From Zygaena filipendulae (Eukaryota > Arthropoda > Insecta > Lepidoptera > Zygaenidae): 64,000 bases of DNA. The stretch spans positions 13,484,001 through 13,548,000 of the forward strand of contig OU015653.1 in assembly GCA_907165275.2 (NCBI GenBank), written 5' to 3'. Shown piece after piece: positions 1-12,420 of the stretch. A program made the translations under genes and the position numbers. The notes below the pieces were generated by a model. That model did not search any database. It was given only the letters and a program-made list of their open reading frames with translations, and was not told where the DNA came from. Position 1 is the stretch's first letter, and each line of letters opens with the position of its first letter.

Positions 1-175
1 TTTCGGTTGCAATGAAAAACATGGCGGTTTTGCGATTACAATATGCACGTTTTGACATCTACAATATCTAGCAATCAACCATATATACCTACCAAAAATA
101 CCTGCTTATAAGTTGAAACCTCCTAAACATAATTGATTAATAATCACAAAAAGTTACATAATTGCTCTGCTGATT
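1..175 (+). repeat. Copy 1 of a dispersed repeat, uninterrupted
   Basis: The first 175 bases match 1608-1682 plus 2022-2175 closely, in the same order and orientation (for example TTTCGGTTGCAAT and CTAGCAATCAACC). This copy lacks the roughly 340-base insertion that splits the second copy. The repeat family was not recognised. It may begin before the window. Confidence 0.7.
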
Positions 176-216
176 TTAAGTGAATGTGGGCGACGATTAC
201 AAGCTCACGTAGCTTG

Positions 217-292
217 AAATGGGAACTGTTTTTCAAGTAAGACTGCCGGAACTCTCCATTAGGTGCTTGGCGACAGATTTTCCACTTGTACC
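217..292 (+). repeat. Fragment of interspersed repeat (LINE/SINE-type tail)
   Basis: The bases around TGCCGGAACTC and TTAGGTGCTTGGCGACAG match the reverse complement of the longer copy at 54745-54992. This is a truncated, diverged plus-strand fragment of the same family. Confidence 0.6.
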
Positions 293-1607
293 TAGGTAGT
301 GGCTAGCCATGCGGCCACTAGAAAGTGCTCTACCATCATCCATCCTCATCCTCAAGATGTTTTCTTTCACCGACAGCAAGCACATTGTTAGGGTTTGAAC
401 CAACGCTTTGCAACGTTTGATCCGATATTGAATATAAAGAAGTTTTTAAAATTATAATTCTAGAGAAACATTTCATACTATTTGGATTTGTGTAACATCG
501 TATCGAAATTACGACATTACAATACCATTGATATGACATTGCTACATAACTATATTGGGTCTCACATAGTTAAATGTTCAATTTTATTAACACAATCTTA
601 TCACGCAGATGGGTAATGCTCCGCTGGATCCGACGATATCAAGCTCTACAGTTCTCTACCTACGTAATAACTACCATACTTTCAACTTATATTTTTTATC
701 ATATTATTGTCTCGGTTGCTCTGCACTTTATTATATCCAGATCATATCTGTGAATAAAGGTTCTAGAAATAAATGTTGTTTTTATTAACTTTTTATCGTA
801 TTTTGCTGTCGGGCTTTTATAAATAATGACTACTCTTACAAATAGTACAGATTGTACGTAAGATATATATGTATATAATACTTTTTACACAATTTACAAT
901 GCAAAATCAAATGAAGGATAACTTTCTTTGTGAAACTTTCTCTCCAAAAACATTTATCTTTCTCTTTTGAAAGCCTTTGCTTATTCCTTAAAGCGTAATC
1001 ACACTAAGCCGATCAGTAGAAAACAAAAGTGCTTTATTATACGAGTAATATTCTAGAAGATTTTCATTTTATTTTTTGTTTGGACCGGTCTAATAAAAGA
1101 CTAATAATAAAAAAACGCCCAATTATGATCAATAAAAAAAGTTCTGTTAGGGTCATCAAATCAACAAGTCCGGTGCCGGTTGTATTTTGTATAAGAAACT
1201 AGGAAGTAACAGGTGTGTCTTAGATGGATCTCGTAGTCATGACCCCGAATCTTACTACAAGGTCACACCTGCAAACACAAGCAGATTGCTAAGTGGCCCG
1301 CACACATGTAGAAATAATACACACACGTGGAGATTAAAAGCTTAATACCAAAGACCTTACAAATTGGGTACACTCCATGAACTGAGGTCTGTGACTGCTG
1401 GCCCTTATCTTGCGTTGTGGTATAAGTGACATAATTGAAGTTAATTCTGAGATGTACCTATATGAATTAACAGTACCTACTCGCCAAGCGTCGGCTGCAA
1501 AATAACAAAATTAAATATTCAAGGCGTCGATTCGGTTTTTTCTAGAACAGTTTAAAACATGTCTCTCCGAGGGGCTATGCTATAATGTAACTTTTGTTTC
1601 AATCATT
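293..1607. other. Non-coding AT-rich stretch
   Basis: Only short open frames without domain features occur here. No splice-framed exon, RNA gene or clear repeat structure was recognised. Confidence 0.5.
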
Positions 1608-1682
1608 TTTCGGTTGCAATCAAAAACATGGCGGTTTTGCGATTACAACGCTCGTCGATGCACGTTTTGACACCTACAATAT

Positions 1683-1947
1683 TTATTTATTTATTTATTT
1701 ATTCTTTATTGCACAGTGTGTACAAATGGCGAACTTAATGCCTTGCGGCATTCTCTACCAGTTAACCATTGGGTAGACAGAGAGATATAGAAGATGGGAT
1801 GTGCAAACAAAACAATAACTAATATACTTAATACTAGACACGAATAATCAATAACTAAAACATAAAGACGCAATTTACTCACAATACATACTATAACACA
1901 TGCATATCCTACACATACCGACACAATAAAATACATACACACATAGT

Positions 1948-1995
<48 letters not shown>

Positions 1996-2021
1996 TACCA
2001 TATATACATACATACCATATT
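1683..2021 (-). mobile_element. Truncated LINE 3' tail inserted in a repeat
   Basis: On the plus strand it starts with TTATTTATTTATTTATT, so its TAAA-type tail points left and the element reads on the minus strand. The segment GGCGAACTTAATGCC recurs, reversed, at about 44470-44560. The far end dissolves into an AT microsatellite (1951-1987) and CA-rich sequence, so it is 5'-truncated. Family not named with certainty. Confidence 0.6.
1951..1987. repeat. AT dinucleotide microsatellite
   Basis: About 18 uninterrupted AT repeats followed by a short CA run, at the truncated end of the LINE-tail insertion. Confidence 0.9.
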
Positions 2022-2501
2022 ATATCTAGCAATCAACCAAAATAACCATATTACTTCAAAGGCTGAAGCTACCTAAACATGATTAAATAATCACAAAATC
2101 ACAAATTTTCTGATTGAAACTGTAATACGATAGCAATAAAAGTTGCATAATTGCCCTGCAGAACTTTTCTAGAAATATGGATGCAACTTTTCGAGATCGT
2201 CATAGCTAGTCTCATTATGCTTTAGTTTAACACTGTTCGTTTAAAAACCAAAACTAGACTGCACTGTACCAAAGACCAATGACAAAATTATAAATTGTCA
2301 AGAAACTCAAATCGCGTTGGAAGAGATGTGTCAGCCATATAGCCACATAGGCAACTGCAAGTACATAACAGTGTATGTACGTGAGAAACGTGGGAGTAAT
2401 CCATACGGTTGCAGTTAGCAAACAATGCAACCAATACTGTCGCAACGAGTGAACGATACGGGACAAGGGAGAAATATGATGGTAAAGGCACGCGATTATA
2501 T

Positions 2502-2850
2502 CTGTCCCCCGCTGTTTCATCCGCGGTAATTTCGGAGTTCCCGCGGGAATCCAGGATAAAAGTACCCTATGTCACTCAGGATCACTGTAGCTTCGTATAA
2601 GTGAAGAATTTTCAAAATCCGTTCAGTAGATCCAGAGATTACCCCCTACAACCTCACAAACTCCAGAGTTACTGCGGGAATTCCGGGATGAAAACTACCC
2701 TATGTCACTCGGGACTACTGTAGCTTTCTACAAGTGAAATTATTTTCAAAATCGGTTAAGTAGATCAAGAGATTACCCCCTACAACGTCACAACCTCACA
2801 ATTCACAAAAGCATAAACTTTAGTTCTTTACAATATTAGCATAGACTAGC
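2502..2850 (-). mobile_element. Lep1-type Helitron remnants (two partial units)
   Basis: Two successive degraded units carry the hallmark GGAGTTCCCGCGGGAAT, ACCCTATGTCACTC and AATATTAG segments. The 3' hairpin lies at the left, so the orientation is minus. Confidence 0.6.
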
Positions 2851-4128
2851 ACGTTTCGCTCTTGACGCTCCTTTATCCTCCAATGTCATGAAATCACGCA
2901 AGGACACTGCTGCAACAGCAACACCGACCATTTTTCATTTTATTATGTCAAGGATGAAATGAAAATGCCCTTAAAACGTTTCGCGATAGCTATAAACGAC
3001 CTGTTGCAAAACGTTGACTTTTAAACGAATCCACATAGCTCTATTGGAAATGTTATTATTTAACTTATAAAAGAACTGTTTTTTAAAACAAAATTAATTA
3101 TGCTATGATAAGATATATTTATGATCAGCAGCCGCTGCATGTATAAACATGTGTGTTTTCTCGAAGAAACCAATTATTATAAATCTCAAATTTACAAATA
3201 AATGTAGATCTTATTCCCATGGGCACTATACTGTAAAGACCATAATGTTATTGTAGATGTACAAATCCCAAGTGTTATTGGATCATTGCCAATGCATTAT
3301 ACTTTTTAACAAGTGGCCTCGTTAATTCATTTCCAAATCTAAAACACCTCTATCAAGGTCGTATCACACGGTAGAAAATAAAATATAAAGCAATTGCAAT
3401 AGTTTTGTAGCAACAGCCAATAATGTAGCTCATAAACACTAGCGTCCCATATAAAATTTTATTAGTTTGCTCCGGACATCGTCACCAACTAACTATGCGT
3501 AGAAAGGTCATTTGAGCTTGTTTAATACCGCTACCATTACAAATGGCAATAAATTCGACAATATGAATGGCAGCTGCCAGCTACTTTACATATGCAGTAA
3601 ATACATATTAATTCAGTTAATACAATCACTACAACTTTAACTATAACTACTACCGGAATACCAATCCACTAGGATCTTTCTAACAACAATTTACCTTGAT
3701 TTTTTATCATTGCATCATTACTTCGGCTGCGTGTCCAGTTTTAGTGAGTTATTTTATTGATTCTTACAACAGTGAGGTCAATAGATAGTTAACCCAAGTC
3801 TCGCTTGGAGGTGCGACCAATTGCTTCTGATACACATACGTCACTAAGTGTTCTGATGATCACGGCTACTAAATGGCTTCCAATTGTATGTAATATTCTA
3901 CGAGCGCAAAGAACCACACACAAGTTCCAATCAAACATCATACATAATATAATATAACACGTGTATATATGACAGCAATGATCAAATTATAACTTGAAGG
4001 GGATCTCTCTCTATTGTTTTAGATTCTTCTATAGTGATACTATACACTAAGGATAAGAAAATCTCAAAACTACATCTTTTTATCTTTAAAAATATCTGTC
4101 CGTATACGCGCATCACGCTAAACCTACT
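2851..4128. other. Non-coding AT-rich stretch
   Basis: No supported gene, RNA or repeat boundary was seen. Confidence 0.45.
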
Positions 4129-4348
4129 GGGCCCTTATTCACTATGACCAACAGCATGTATTGCCCATAACGCGCGTCCAAAACACGCATTCCCAAACGT
4201 TTTAGATGCCAAAATTATTATTCTGTATGCCCTAAGAAACGGTGTGAATGTATTTTTTTTAAGTGACACTTTGATTACGGGGGAAAGCCAGATTTTTGTG
4301 GCGCTTTATCTTAACGCGCCGTGTTATGGTCATAGTGAATAAGGGCTC
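4129..4348. mobile_element. MITE family A, copy 1
   Basis: This 220-bp element is bounded by inverted termini GGGCCCTTATTCACTATGAC on the left and its complement, ending GTGAATAAGGGCTC, on the right. Three further copies occur at 8283-8510, 58272-58508 and 62317-62755. It has no coding capacity. Superfamily not assigned because no clear target duplication was seen. Confidence 0.85.
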
Positions 4349-6179
4349 AGAATCGATTGGTGCGACATTGACGACCGTTCCGTGATCGCCGTTCACTTTA
4401 CTGATAAATTTATAATGACAAATCAAAGGTAACATAGAATGGTATTCAATGGTCGGATTTTTTGTAATTAAGTACTTAATTGCTTAATTAAACGTGTGCA
4501 TAATAAAAATTATTACTTTTTGAAGAGAAACTTCTTTTGGATGAGAGTTAAGATTCAAGGTCGTACTTGAATGTAATATTTTTAAACGAAACGATTTTGA
4601 CGCCACAATATTACACTTCTGTTACTTGTAGGTACTAGTTGTTACTAGTATAGTACTATATTATCTGTGCTTGTACTTAGTGCAAGCAGTCTTTTGTATT
4701 TTATCCTATTATTTAACTGCAATAAAATCAATAATAATCTTCAGAAGTCAGCGTCGATAATAATATGTAAACACTTTTATTAGTCTTCGAACTTTATTAC
4801 TATTTGCAATAACATTCAATAAATTGTTAAAAGTGATTACATATTTCCGATGCTGTGTGTACAGTTTTTTTTTTAACAGGAACGGTACAATCCGTACAAT
4901 ACAGAAAAAGTAAATAGGGATACAGGAAAAATTTTTGGAAACATTCATATTTTTGCAAAGAGATTTCCCCTTTTTGTTTAACTTTAAAATTGTATTAGTG
5001 TGAATATTGTGTTACTAAGGTTTTTGGAGTTTGCTGGTTATAAAACAACATGGCGTATATGGTACTGCAAAAACATATTAGAATTTGATTTTACAGAACA
5101 TTTTATAGCTAAAACTCGCTTCGATATTTCGATATCGAGCAACAAAGCTTAATTATGCTCAAGTTTATATAAACCTTATGTATTTAGTTTTTTATACCAT
5201 ATTATAAAAACAAAACGTGTAGGTACGTCGAGCATAACAAAAAGTTTCTCGGAATCGTTTCAAATTAAGTCTCACAACGATTGTTTTGTGTTTGATCACG
5301 TGCAAAACATTTACTAGTAGGTACAATAGGGTCGAACAATCTCTTACGAAAGTATTCATTTTAAGCTTCAATAGAGCTTGTTGTGTTGTTCGTAATCTTA
5401 TCAATCGACATATATGTATAATAAACAATACTGCGTCAATAAAGAATGCCGCGTCTCATATGGCAAACTAAAACTATGAGGTCTTTTATGGTCATAAAAA
5501 ATCCCAGTTCCTATGACAGACACTAAAAGGAGGCAGGATCACACAAATTAGGTGTTCTCCGTTCACTCTCTATGAGCTTTGGAATTCCCTTGGAGATTCT
5601 ACTGTAACGGGATAAAGAGTGTTGCTTAGATAACTGCAGCTTCTACTCAAACTAACGACCGCACTCAGAGTAGTTTTAATGATTACTTAGAGTTATTATT
5701 TATTAGAATCAACTCGGTAGTTTCAGAGATTACTCCCTATAAGCCTACAAAAAAGAAACTACCTATGGTTGATGTTCCCTTCAGCTCCGGCGGATGTAAA
5801 TTGTAAAAATAATCAGTGTACCAAATACCAATATGAGTGGAATTATTTTGGTGGTCTAATTAGGCAAAAATGAATAGATGTTTGTTGTCAGTTTTTAAAA
5901 GGTTCTCAGCGCGTCCCACGCTATGTTTTTTTTTGTCTATAGCTAGCTGCTTTGGAATGAGTCCACGGTCTGGTTACGTCAATATGCGCTTATAAGTTAT
6001 CGACGGGTGAGATATTGGACGCAGCGGGAACGTAAATAGAATCTATTGGACACGTGTTTACGTTCAGTAGAAGAAATTTTCAAGATTCGATAGGTGCAAC
6101 ACAATATTATACTGCACGCAGCAGTCAGCGAACAATGGAAGACATCGATACTGATGTTAAAAATGCAATCAGTAAATTT
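4349..6179. other. Non-coding stretch with degraded repeats
   Basis: It is mostly AT-rich. A fragment at about 5651-5710 (CGCACTCAGAGTAGTTTTAAT) resembles the arm of the foldback element at 40850-41365. A worn Helitron-like piece may lie at about 5545-5770. No gene was seen. Confidence 0.4.
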
Positions 6180-6527
6180 TTTGTCTGTCTGTCTGTCTGT
6201 ATGTGCACGCATAGGTCAAAAACTACTGAAGAGATTTTAACCAAACTTGGTACGATTGTAGTCCATACTCCTGGGCAGGTTATAGGCTATATAACATAAC
6301 GCTAAGACACACAGGAGCTAAGCAGTGACGATAAAGTTGAAGCAAGTCGAATGAAAATGCGCTTTCGCATACGTTTACTCAATCACCTAAAAACGGCTGA
6401 TCGGATTTGGATGAAATTTGGCATGCACATTGCCAGGGGTACAAAGAAGGACATAGGGTACTTTTATCCCGGAATTCCCGCGGGAACTCCGTAATTACCG
6501 CGGGTGAAACCGCGGGGAACAGCTAAT
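6180..6527 (+). mobile_element. Lep1-type Helitron (plus orientation)
   Basis: It begins with a CTGT tetranucleotide run, continues with GGCTGATCGGATTTGGATGA and GGACATAGGGTACTTTTATC, and ends with the hairpin GCGGGTGAAACCGCG and CAGCTAA, where the usual CTAG end is slightly altered. Confidence 0.7.
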
Positions 6528-6834
6528 ACTATAATATAAGAGTAGAATCCGCGATTCTGTACATTGAATATTTTTAACAAAAACTGACAGGGAACGATAA
6601 ACGAAGAGTAACCAACCATAAAAAAGGGTTTTTAAAAATCTTTTCTGTCTGTCTGTCTGTCTGTTCGCGATAATCTCCGAATCTACTGAACGAATTCTCA
6701 TGCGGTTTTCACAGGTAGATTAAGCTTAGCCTGGAGCTACATATAGGCTTTGTTTTATTGAAATCGGATGTCGGAAAAAAAAGTTTTTGTATAAGAACCT
6801 TTCGCGCGGGTGAAACCGCTGGGCACAGCTGCTA
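6528..6834 (+). mobile_element. Second Helitron-like unit, subfamily with AGAGTAGAATCC
   Basis: It starts with TATAATATAAGAGTAGAATC, contains a (TCTG)n run and the conserved CGCGATAATCTCCGAATC, and ends GCGCGGGTGAAACCGC...GCTAGT. A shortened relative lies at 11483-11700. Confidence 0.65.
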
Positions 6835-7100
6835 GTATTTTAGTATTAGTGTCAGTAGTGTATTGTGTTTTAATGTACTCGCTAAGATGTTATAGCTACG
6901 ATATTGTAAGGCCTGATGGAGCTGGCGCAGAATCATCGAAGAACAAAAGCTTCTAAATACAAAAAAAAAAACAAGAGCAGTTATAATAAAACCTTTATGA
7001 AGTTGTGTTAACTATGACTTATGAAATATTTGAAGTTGCTGTATTGAATTTGTTAACGTTCACATTAGAGGGTAAAGAAAACCGTGACCAACGAAAATTG

Positions 7101-7366
7101 ACGACCAGATTGGCGCAGTAGTTCACTATGCCTTCCCGCTAATGTAGAGTATCTGGGTTCGATGCCCGGTGGGGGGTGGACTTTTTTGTGATGAACGGAT
7201 TCACTCTACAGTCTGAGCGTATTTAATTGTTCATATATCTATACTACATAATATATATGTAATAATATGTAGTATATACCACGTTTGCTTGGTTTCCACG
7301 ACACAAGCTTGTGAGTTGTGACTTGGTGTGGTATCAAGTGTCTTGAAGTGCAAATTAAAAAAAAAA
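7101..7366 (+). mobile_element. tRNA-derived SINE, copy 1
   Basis: The head carries an A-box-like TGGCGCAGTAG and a B-box-like GGGTTCGATGCCC, the internal pol III promoter layout of tRNA-derived SINEs. The body has TACCACGTTTGCTTGGTTTC, shared with the copies at 21850, 34868 and 48550, and it ends in an A-rich tail. Confidence 0.85.
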
Positions 7367-7863
7367 GATGCGTCACTTTGAAAACGCGAGTAAAACCAAG
7401 GGAAACATTAATACACACAAAAATACCGGTCGGACTCTATTTGGACTTCGCTACACGAAACATGCTTCGTCGTGAAAGATAATACATAAACCTAGAGATA
7501 GAGACAAGTAGATAGACCAAGCAGGTATGACTCTTCATAATTTTTTCCTAACCAACTGTCGATCGGAGCCGAGCGAGCGTGAGAATCAAGGTCTATTTTA
7601 CGATTTTGAGAGTGGCCTACAAGGAATGTGAGTATTCGATACCTTATATAGACAGTTAGGTACGTGATAATATTATACTGTTATAATTTGTAAAAACTGA
7701 AATAAACGAGTTCTTTTGTTTAGTGCGTTAATTCACAATAGTTAGTAAAAAATACTTGAAGAATTTTATGCACAAAACAGTGAAACTCGACGCTTTTTAA
7801 GTAATTTAGCAAATGAGCATTTGAATAAATCCCACTACCTAATATTAATGCGAAATATATACA
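7367..7863. other. Non-coding stretch
   Basis: No supported feature. AT-rich with short frames only. Confidence 0.4.
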
Positions 7864-8033
7864 TATAAATGTGAATGTGAGTATGTTTGTTACGCTTCCA
7901 CGCCTTAACTGCTAAACCGATCATCGTGTGCGTGCACGTTGTCTGCAGGGGTACAGAAAAGGATAATTTATATCCCGGAACTAACGCGGGAACTTCGAAA
8001 TTAACGCGGGCCGAACCGCGGGGAACAGCTAGT
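7864..8033 (+). mobile_element. Lep1-type Helitron
   Basis: AAATGTGAATGTGAGTATGT at the 5' side, GTTACGCTTCCACGCCTTAA inside, then the 3' hairpin GCGGGCCGAACCGCGGGG and ACAGCTAGT. Confidence 0.75.
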
Positions 8034-8282
8034 CTAATAAATAGAGATGATAGTAATAAAATATATACATACAATTATACAATTATTACAATTGATACAA
8101 TTATTTTCGCTCACTATAGTTCTATAGAACAGTCCAAGGCAAGACGAGGCAAGAACGTCCAATGATTAGCACTAACGCCAGTACGAATGTAATTAGATCT
8201 CCAGCGAGCTCGCACAATTAGCGGGCCGGCGCTGTGCTGCGTAACTATATGAATTGCATCTTATTACGTCCACGGACCACCA

Positions 8283-8510
8283 GGGCCCTTATTCACTACG
8301 ACCATAACACGTCGCATTAGGACAACAATTGTTTTTCCCTCGTGCTTAAAGAAGTATCACTCAAAAAAAAAAAAAAACACGTTTACAAAGTGTGTTATGG
8401 CATACAGAATATAAACTTCTAATATTTTGGCGTCCGGAGCGTATAGGACAGTGTTTTTGGGACGAGCTTTATGAGCAAGGAATTTTGTTGGTCGTAGTGA
8501 ATAAGGCTCT
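8283..8510. mobile_element. MITE family A, copy 2
   Basis: Left end GGGCCCTTATTCACTACGAC, right end GTCGTAGTGAATAAGGCTC. The interior aligns with copies 1 and 4 (for example TGGCATACAGAATA and TTCTAATATTTTGG). Confidence 0.85.
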
Positions 8511-8661
8511 GATGAGGAAGTTGCAGCATAACACTAATGAACGGTGAGGTGTTAGCGACTCCGCTGCTGGAAGATTAGCACGGATCACGGATCCTAATAG
8601 CGATGAAAAATAGTTTATGGGACAATTATACGTGAGCGGACAATTAATGTATTTATTCTTC

Positions 8662-8821
8662 AGTAGCTGTTCCCCGCGGTTGCACCCGCGTTAATCTCGG
8701 AGTTCCCGCGGGAATTCTGTAATAAAAAGCACCCTGTGTCCTTCCTTGTTCCTGAGACACGCTTGCAAAATATCATGATAATCGGTTGAGTAACTAGTTA
8801 AGGGGTGAAAGCAAACAAATA
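8662..8821 (-). mobile_element. Lep1-type Helitron
   Basis: Starts AGCTGTTCCCCGCGGTTGCA, then CGGAGTTCCCGCGGGAATTC. It reads on the minus strand and ends near GAAAGCAAACAAATAATG. Confidence 0.75.
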
Positions 8822-8964
8822 ATGTTCCAATCGCAGTTAATAGTAGGGATTATTTAAAAATGTGAAAGTTTGTTACAGGGTTGAATGCTTCGTAGATTTT
8901 TTTTTTTACAATTTCAGACGGAAATAATATAAGGAATCCCATACGGCCTTGCACAATTTGCAAA

Positions 8965-9281
8965 TGGACATGTTGACTAATTTTTATTTTTTAGTCCGTC
9001 TTGTAGATTATTAAAAAATATTGGACACGTATTTTTTTCTTTTTTTACGTTATCAAAAAATAACGGCGATATATTGAGTTGAAATTTCGCGTGACGTCAC
9101 TATTCGGACAGTTTGTATGGCGGTTTTAGCGGTTAGTGACGTCACCTTAAACTTTAATGCGCTTTGTCTCTGTATATTTTAATTTATTTGAAAAAGCAAA
9201 AAATACGTGTCTATTGTTTTTTTATTTTCTAACTGACGGACTAATTAGAATTTTGATTTTCAAAAGTAGTCCACATCCCTA
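8965..9281. mobile_element. MITE family C, copy 1
   Basis: Terminal inverted repeats: the left ATGTTGACTAA...TTAGTCCGTC pairs with the right GACGGACTAATTAG...AGTCCACATC. The interior has two GTGACGTCAC blocks. The nearly collinear copy is 55324-55649, with diverged partial copies at about 12232-12420 and 53395-53540. Confidence 0.8.
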
Positions 9282-10484
9282 TTGTAAACCAAGAACAGAG
9301 GTTACCTAAATCGAAATCGGACCAAAAGTGACCTTATTAAAACAGATTTTTTTTAACTCCATCCATATGCCATCCCAAGCACAGGCAAACCTAATTTGGT
9401 TTTGTGAACTCTGTATTTTATTTACTTTGGTTTATAATTTATTTATTGGTTTTACTGGTTTTTCAATTAAAAAAAAAAAAACTAGATGTAGTATTTGTAG
9501 AGCGTATAGACGAAGCTAAAATATAAAAAAGCTATACCAGTTGCAAATCGACAGCGCATACACGTTTTTTTACTATGTAGGTATACGAATGTAGACAAAA
9601 ATACTTCAAGGAGAGAGCAGCAATATGCATAAATCCACAGAGTAACGATTTTATTGCGATCACAGCAAAAGCTATTTTGTCATTTTTATTTGCTCAAACA
9701 ATCTGAACAGTCCGAAAGCTATCTAGTTACTTATTTTCATTTTGTTTTCTATTGTTTTTTTTGTTAGTAAGTAGCTATACTAGCTAGTGACCTAAGATAA
9801 TATTTTGTGTATTTATTCATGTCTCGAGTCCTATAAACCGAACATTGTAGAAATGGAATGGTATATAGTGTGCAGGAAGGTTATTTTATCTGAAGGTCAA
9901 TGAGAAACAAGCAATTAGTACTTTCATTAGTCAGGCTTCCGACTATCAGTTCGCGCGAGTTGTTTGCCAAATTTCAAAGTCATCAGTCTGATATATAACT
10001 AACGTTATTTTAACACGTTAATGCTATTAGCGAAACCTAATACGTTATTTTGATAGCGCAAAAAAATTTGAAACATCCTTTTTATATCAATAGATAAGTA
10101 CTAACAATGAGTTTAAATTGAAAAACAAGCATGTAGCAGATGGTTTCGTAACATTATAAAAATTTATGAAGTGGGTACGTAATTAATATGTATTTCTCAA
10201 ATATGAAAATAATTATAGAATGGTTAACACATGGAGTACAGTTAAGTATAGAAAACAGATGACTGCGTGTGGCGAAAGATCTAGACACAACGGAATTTTA
10301 ATTAAGTAGTTATTTATAATATAATTAACACACATGAAAACCTGTTTTGGCAGAAATTAATACCAAGCGCTCATATTCATATGACAACTCTATCTATTCC
10401 ACCTTGTTTTCAAAGAGTTCAAAGTAAATAGCTATAGCTAGTATCAATAAAGTTGATTATTATTTTAATTGGTTTTATAATATA
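9282..10484. other. Non-coding stretch
   Basis: AT-rich with no supported gene or repeat boundary. Confidence 0.4.
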
Positions 10485-10984
10485 CACACCGGCAGAATTA
10501 GCGGAACATAAAAAGGCAGAGTAAAGAAATAATTACGTATATATATTAAAACAAATAATAATTAAACGTGAAGTAATAAATTAATATACATCTTTTAACA
10601 CTTTAAAAGTTTGTAATTAAATTATTAAATTTTATTTAAAATAATAATAATAAAAAAAACACTTTTTCTCTAATTTGTGGGCACACAAATAATGTTGCAA
10701 ATTAAAGATTACTGTGATTTTAACACTAAATAAATGAACGATTAATAACGTGTGTTTCCCCTTCGAGATTCAACATTTATTTGCAACATTGTCTGTGTTT
10801 TCACAAACTAGAGTTTTTTTTTTTGATTACTTTTAATAAAATTTAACTAAAAACTTCTTAAAGTCGATGTTAAAAGATGTATATTAATTTATTACTTCAC
10901 GTCAAATTATTATTTGTTTTAATATATATACGTAATTATTTCTATACTCTGCCTTTTTTATATTCCGCTAATTCTGCCGGTGTG
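10485..10984. mobile_element. Long-TIR element flanked by TA (Tc1/mariner-type size and target)
   Basis: The arms start CACACCGGCAGAATTAGCGG and pair over about 120 bp with only a few mismatches (10485-10605 against 10866-10984). Each end abuts a TA dinucleotide, as expected of Tc1/mariner-type insertion. The 260-bp centre is AT-rich and non-coding and contains a second weaker inverted pair (GTTGCAAAT/ATTTGCAAC). No transposase remains. Confidence 0.85.
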
Positions 10985-11125
10985 TATATGTTTATGGTTT
11001 TATGATTCTATAGTATTTTCCTGTAATCCATGTCTTTGCCTACAATTGGCGCTGTTTATCGGGACCTTGTTCCTGTATATTTTATCCTGTCGCGTGCCAA
11101 ATAAATGGAAATAAACTTAGTCTAA

Positions 11126-11297
11126 ACTAATATTATAAAGGGGAAAGTTTGTTTGTTTAGTACGTTTTAACTCAAAAACTCCTGGACCGATATCAAAAAT
11201 TCTTTCACCATTAGAATGCTACATTGTCCCTGAGTAACATAGGCTATATTGTAACCCGGAATTTCTGCGGGAACTCCGAAATCACTGCGGGTGAATT
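11126..11297 (+). mobile_element. Lep1-like Helitron, ACTCCTGGACCGAT subfamily
   Basis: Starts CTAATATTATAAAGGGGAAA and contains ACTCCTGGACCGAT and GAGTAACATAGGCTATATTG. It ends in GCGGGTGAA without the full hairpin. The closest relative is 55788-55986. Confidence 0.65.
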
Positions 11298-11482
11298 TTA
11301 CCATTGAAATTTTACATTTCATTTTACAAAATGAAAACGAAACCTAAATTAAAGACCAAACACACTAAATAAGAAAGGCAAGTTAAAAAAAAACCCTTAA
11401 CAGAGAGCAAGATAACGGTTTCTCTAGTAAAAAAGACGAACGAAGATCTTTCAAAGTTCCCTAAACCATAGTTCTTGTCATC

Positions 11483-11700
11483 TATACTATAATAAAAGAG
11501 TAGAATCCGCGATTTTGTACATTGAACATTTTTGACAGGGCACTTGTGATAAAAGAAGAGCAATCAACCACAAAAAAAGAGTTTTAAAAAAAAATTCTGT
11601 CTGTCTGTTCGCGATAATCTCCGAGCCTTCTGAACGGATTTTCATGCGGTTCTCACAGGTAGATTAAATTATCGGATGCCTACGTCATACAAAGAACAAA
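11483..11700 (+). mobile_element. Helitron-like unit related to 6528-6834
   Basis: Shares ATAAAAGAGTAGAATCCGCG, the (TCTG)n run and CGCGATAATCTCCGAG with 6528-6834, but its 3' hairpin is missing. Confidence 0.6.
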
Positions 11701-12231
11701 CCCTCCAAGTTTTGGGTCTCTACAATCAGCGGTTTAGGCTGTGAGTTGATCCATCAGTCATTCCGGACAGAGCATTTTATATGTATAGATAGATAGATTT
11801 AATTGCTAATCAACAGCGCGACTCGTCACGTTTCCTCTATATGAGTGCAGAAGCACCACCTCAGAGCGAGAATAACACGTTAACCCGTTCGATTCCACAA
11901 TTCATGACCACCGAATATTCCTTCGGTTCATATTCAGTTTAATGACGTGCGTCACGGCTTGTGTTCTTTCCAAATGGTCCCACACTCGGGCGCTAATACA
12001 TATTATCATAAATACCGTTATTATTTTTGAGAGCAATTTTAATTAGTGGAAGAATACGAGGAAAATGTTTTAAATATTTTTTTTTTTTCGATTAAGCTTC
12101 CGAGACCGATACTTAGTTACCTTCTACTTTATAATTCCGATGTAATAATTTATATATACTCAAGTAAGAAGGAAAGAAAGTAAAATTTCAACACAACCCA
12201 TATTATGTTGCGCATACACACAGCAATTGGG
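11701..12231. other. Non-coding stretch
   Basis: No supported feature. Confidence 0.35.
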
Positions 12232-12420
12232 ATGATGACGACTTTTGAAAATCAAAAATTAGTACGTCAGTTAGAAAATAAAAAAATAACGAACACGTAT
12301 TTTTATTTCTTTTTCAAATTAATGAAAATATACATAGAAATTGTAATTGAAAGAATAATCTTGGGGGCTCGTGACTTCATTAACCACTTTAAGCCGCCAT
12401 ACAAACCAGCACCGGACTCT
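12232..12420. mobile_element. Diverged partial copy of MITE family C
   Basis: TTTTGAAAATCAAAAATTAG, GTACGTCAGTTAGAAAAT and ACACGTATTTTTA match the reverse of the right half of 8965-9281, followed by a diverged interior with CGTGACTTCA. Confidence 0.6.

Larger units (their letters stand above)
1608..2175 (+). repeat. Copy 2 of the dispersed repeat, split by an insertion
   Basis: 1608-1682 and 2022-2175 align to bases 1-175. The join ACAATAT/CTAGC, continuous in copy 1, is separated here by about 340 bases. Copy 2 keeps extra bases such as CGCTCGTCG that are missing from copy 1, so the two copies are old paralogues. Confidence 0.7.

Noticed and set aside
1951..1987. AT run as an origin or promoter
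   Set aside because: A plain dinucleotide microsatellite at the truncated end of a LINE-tail insertion; no other supporting signal.
2254..2520. 88-codon hydrophobic minus-strand frame
   Set aside because: It overlaps a second frame and the edge of a Helitron remnant, and shows no domain or splice support.
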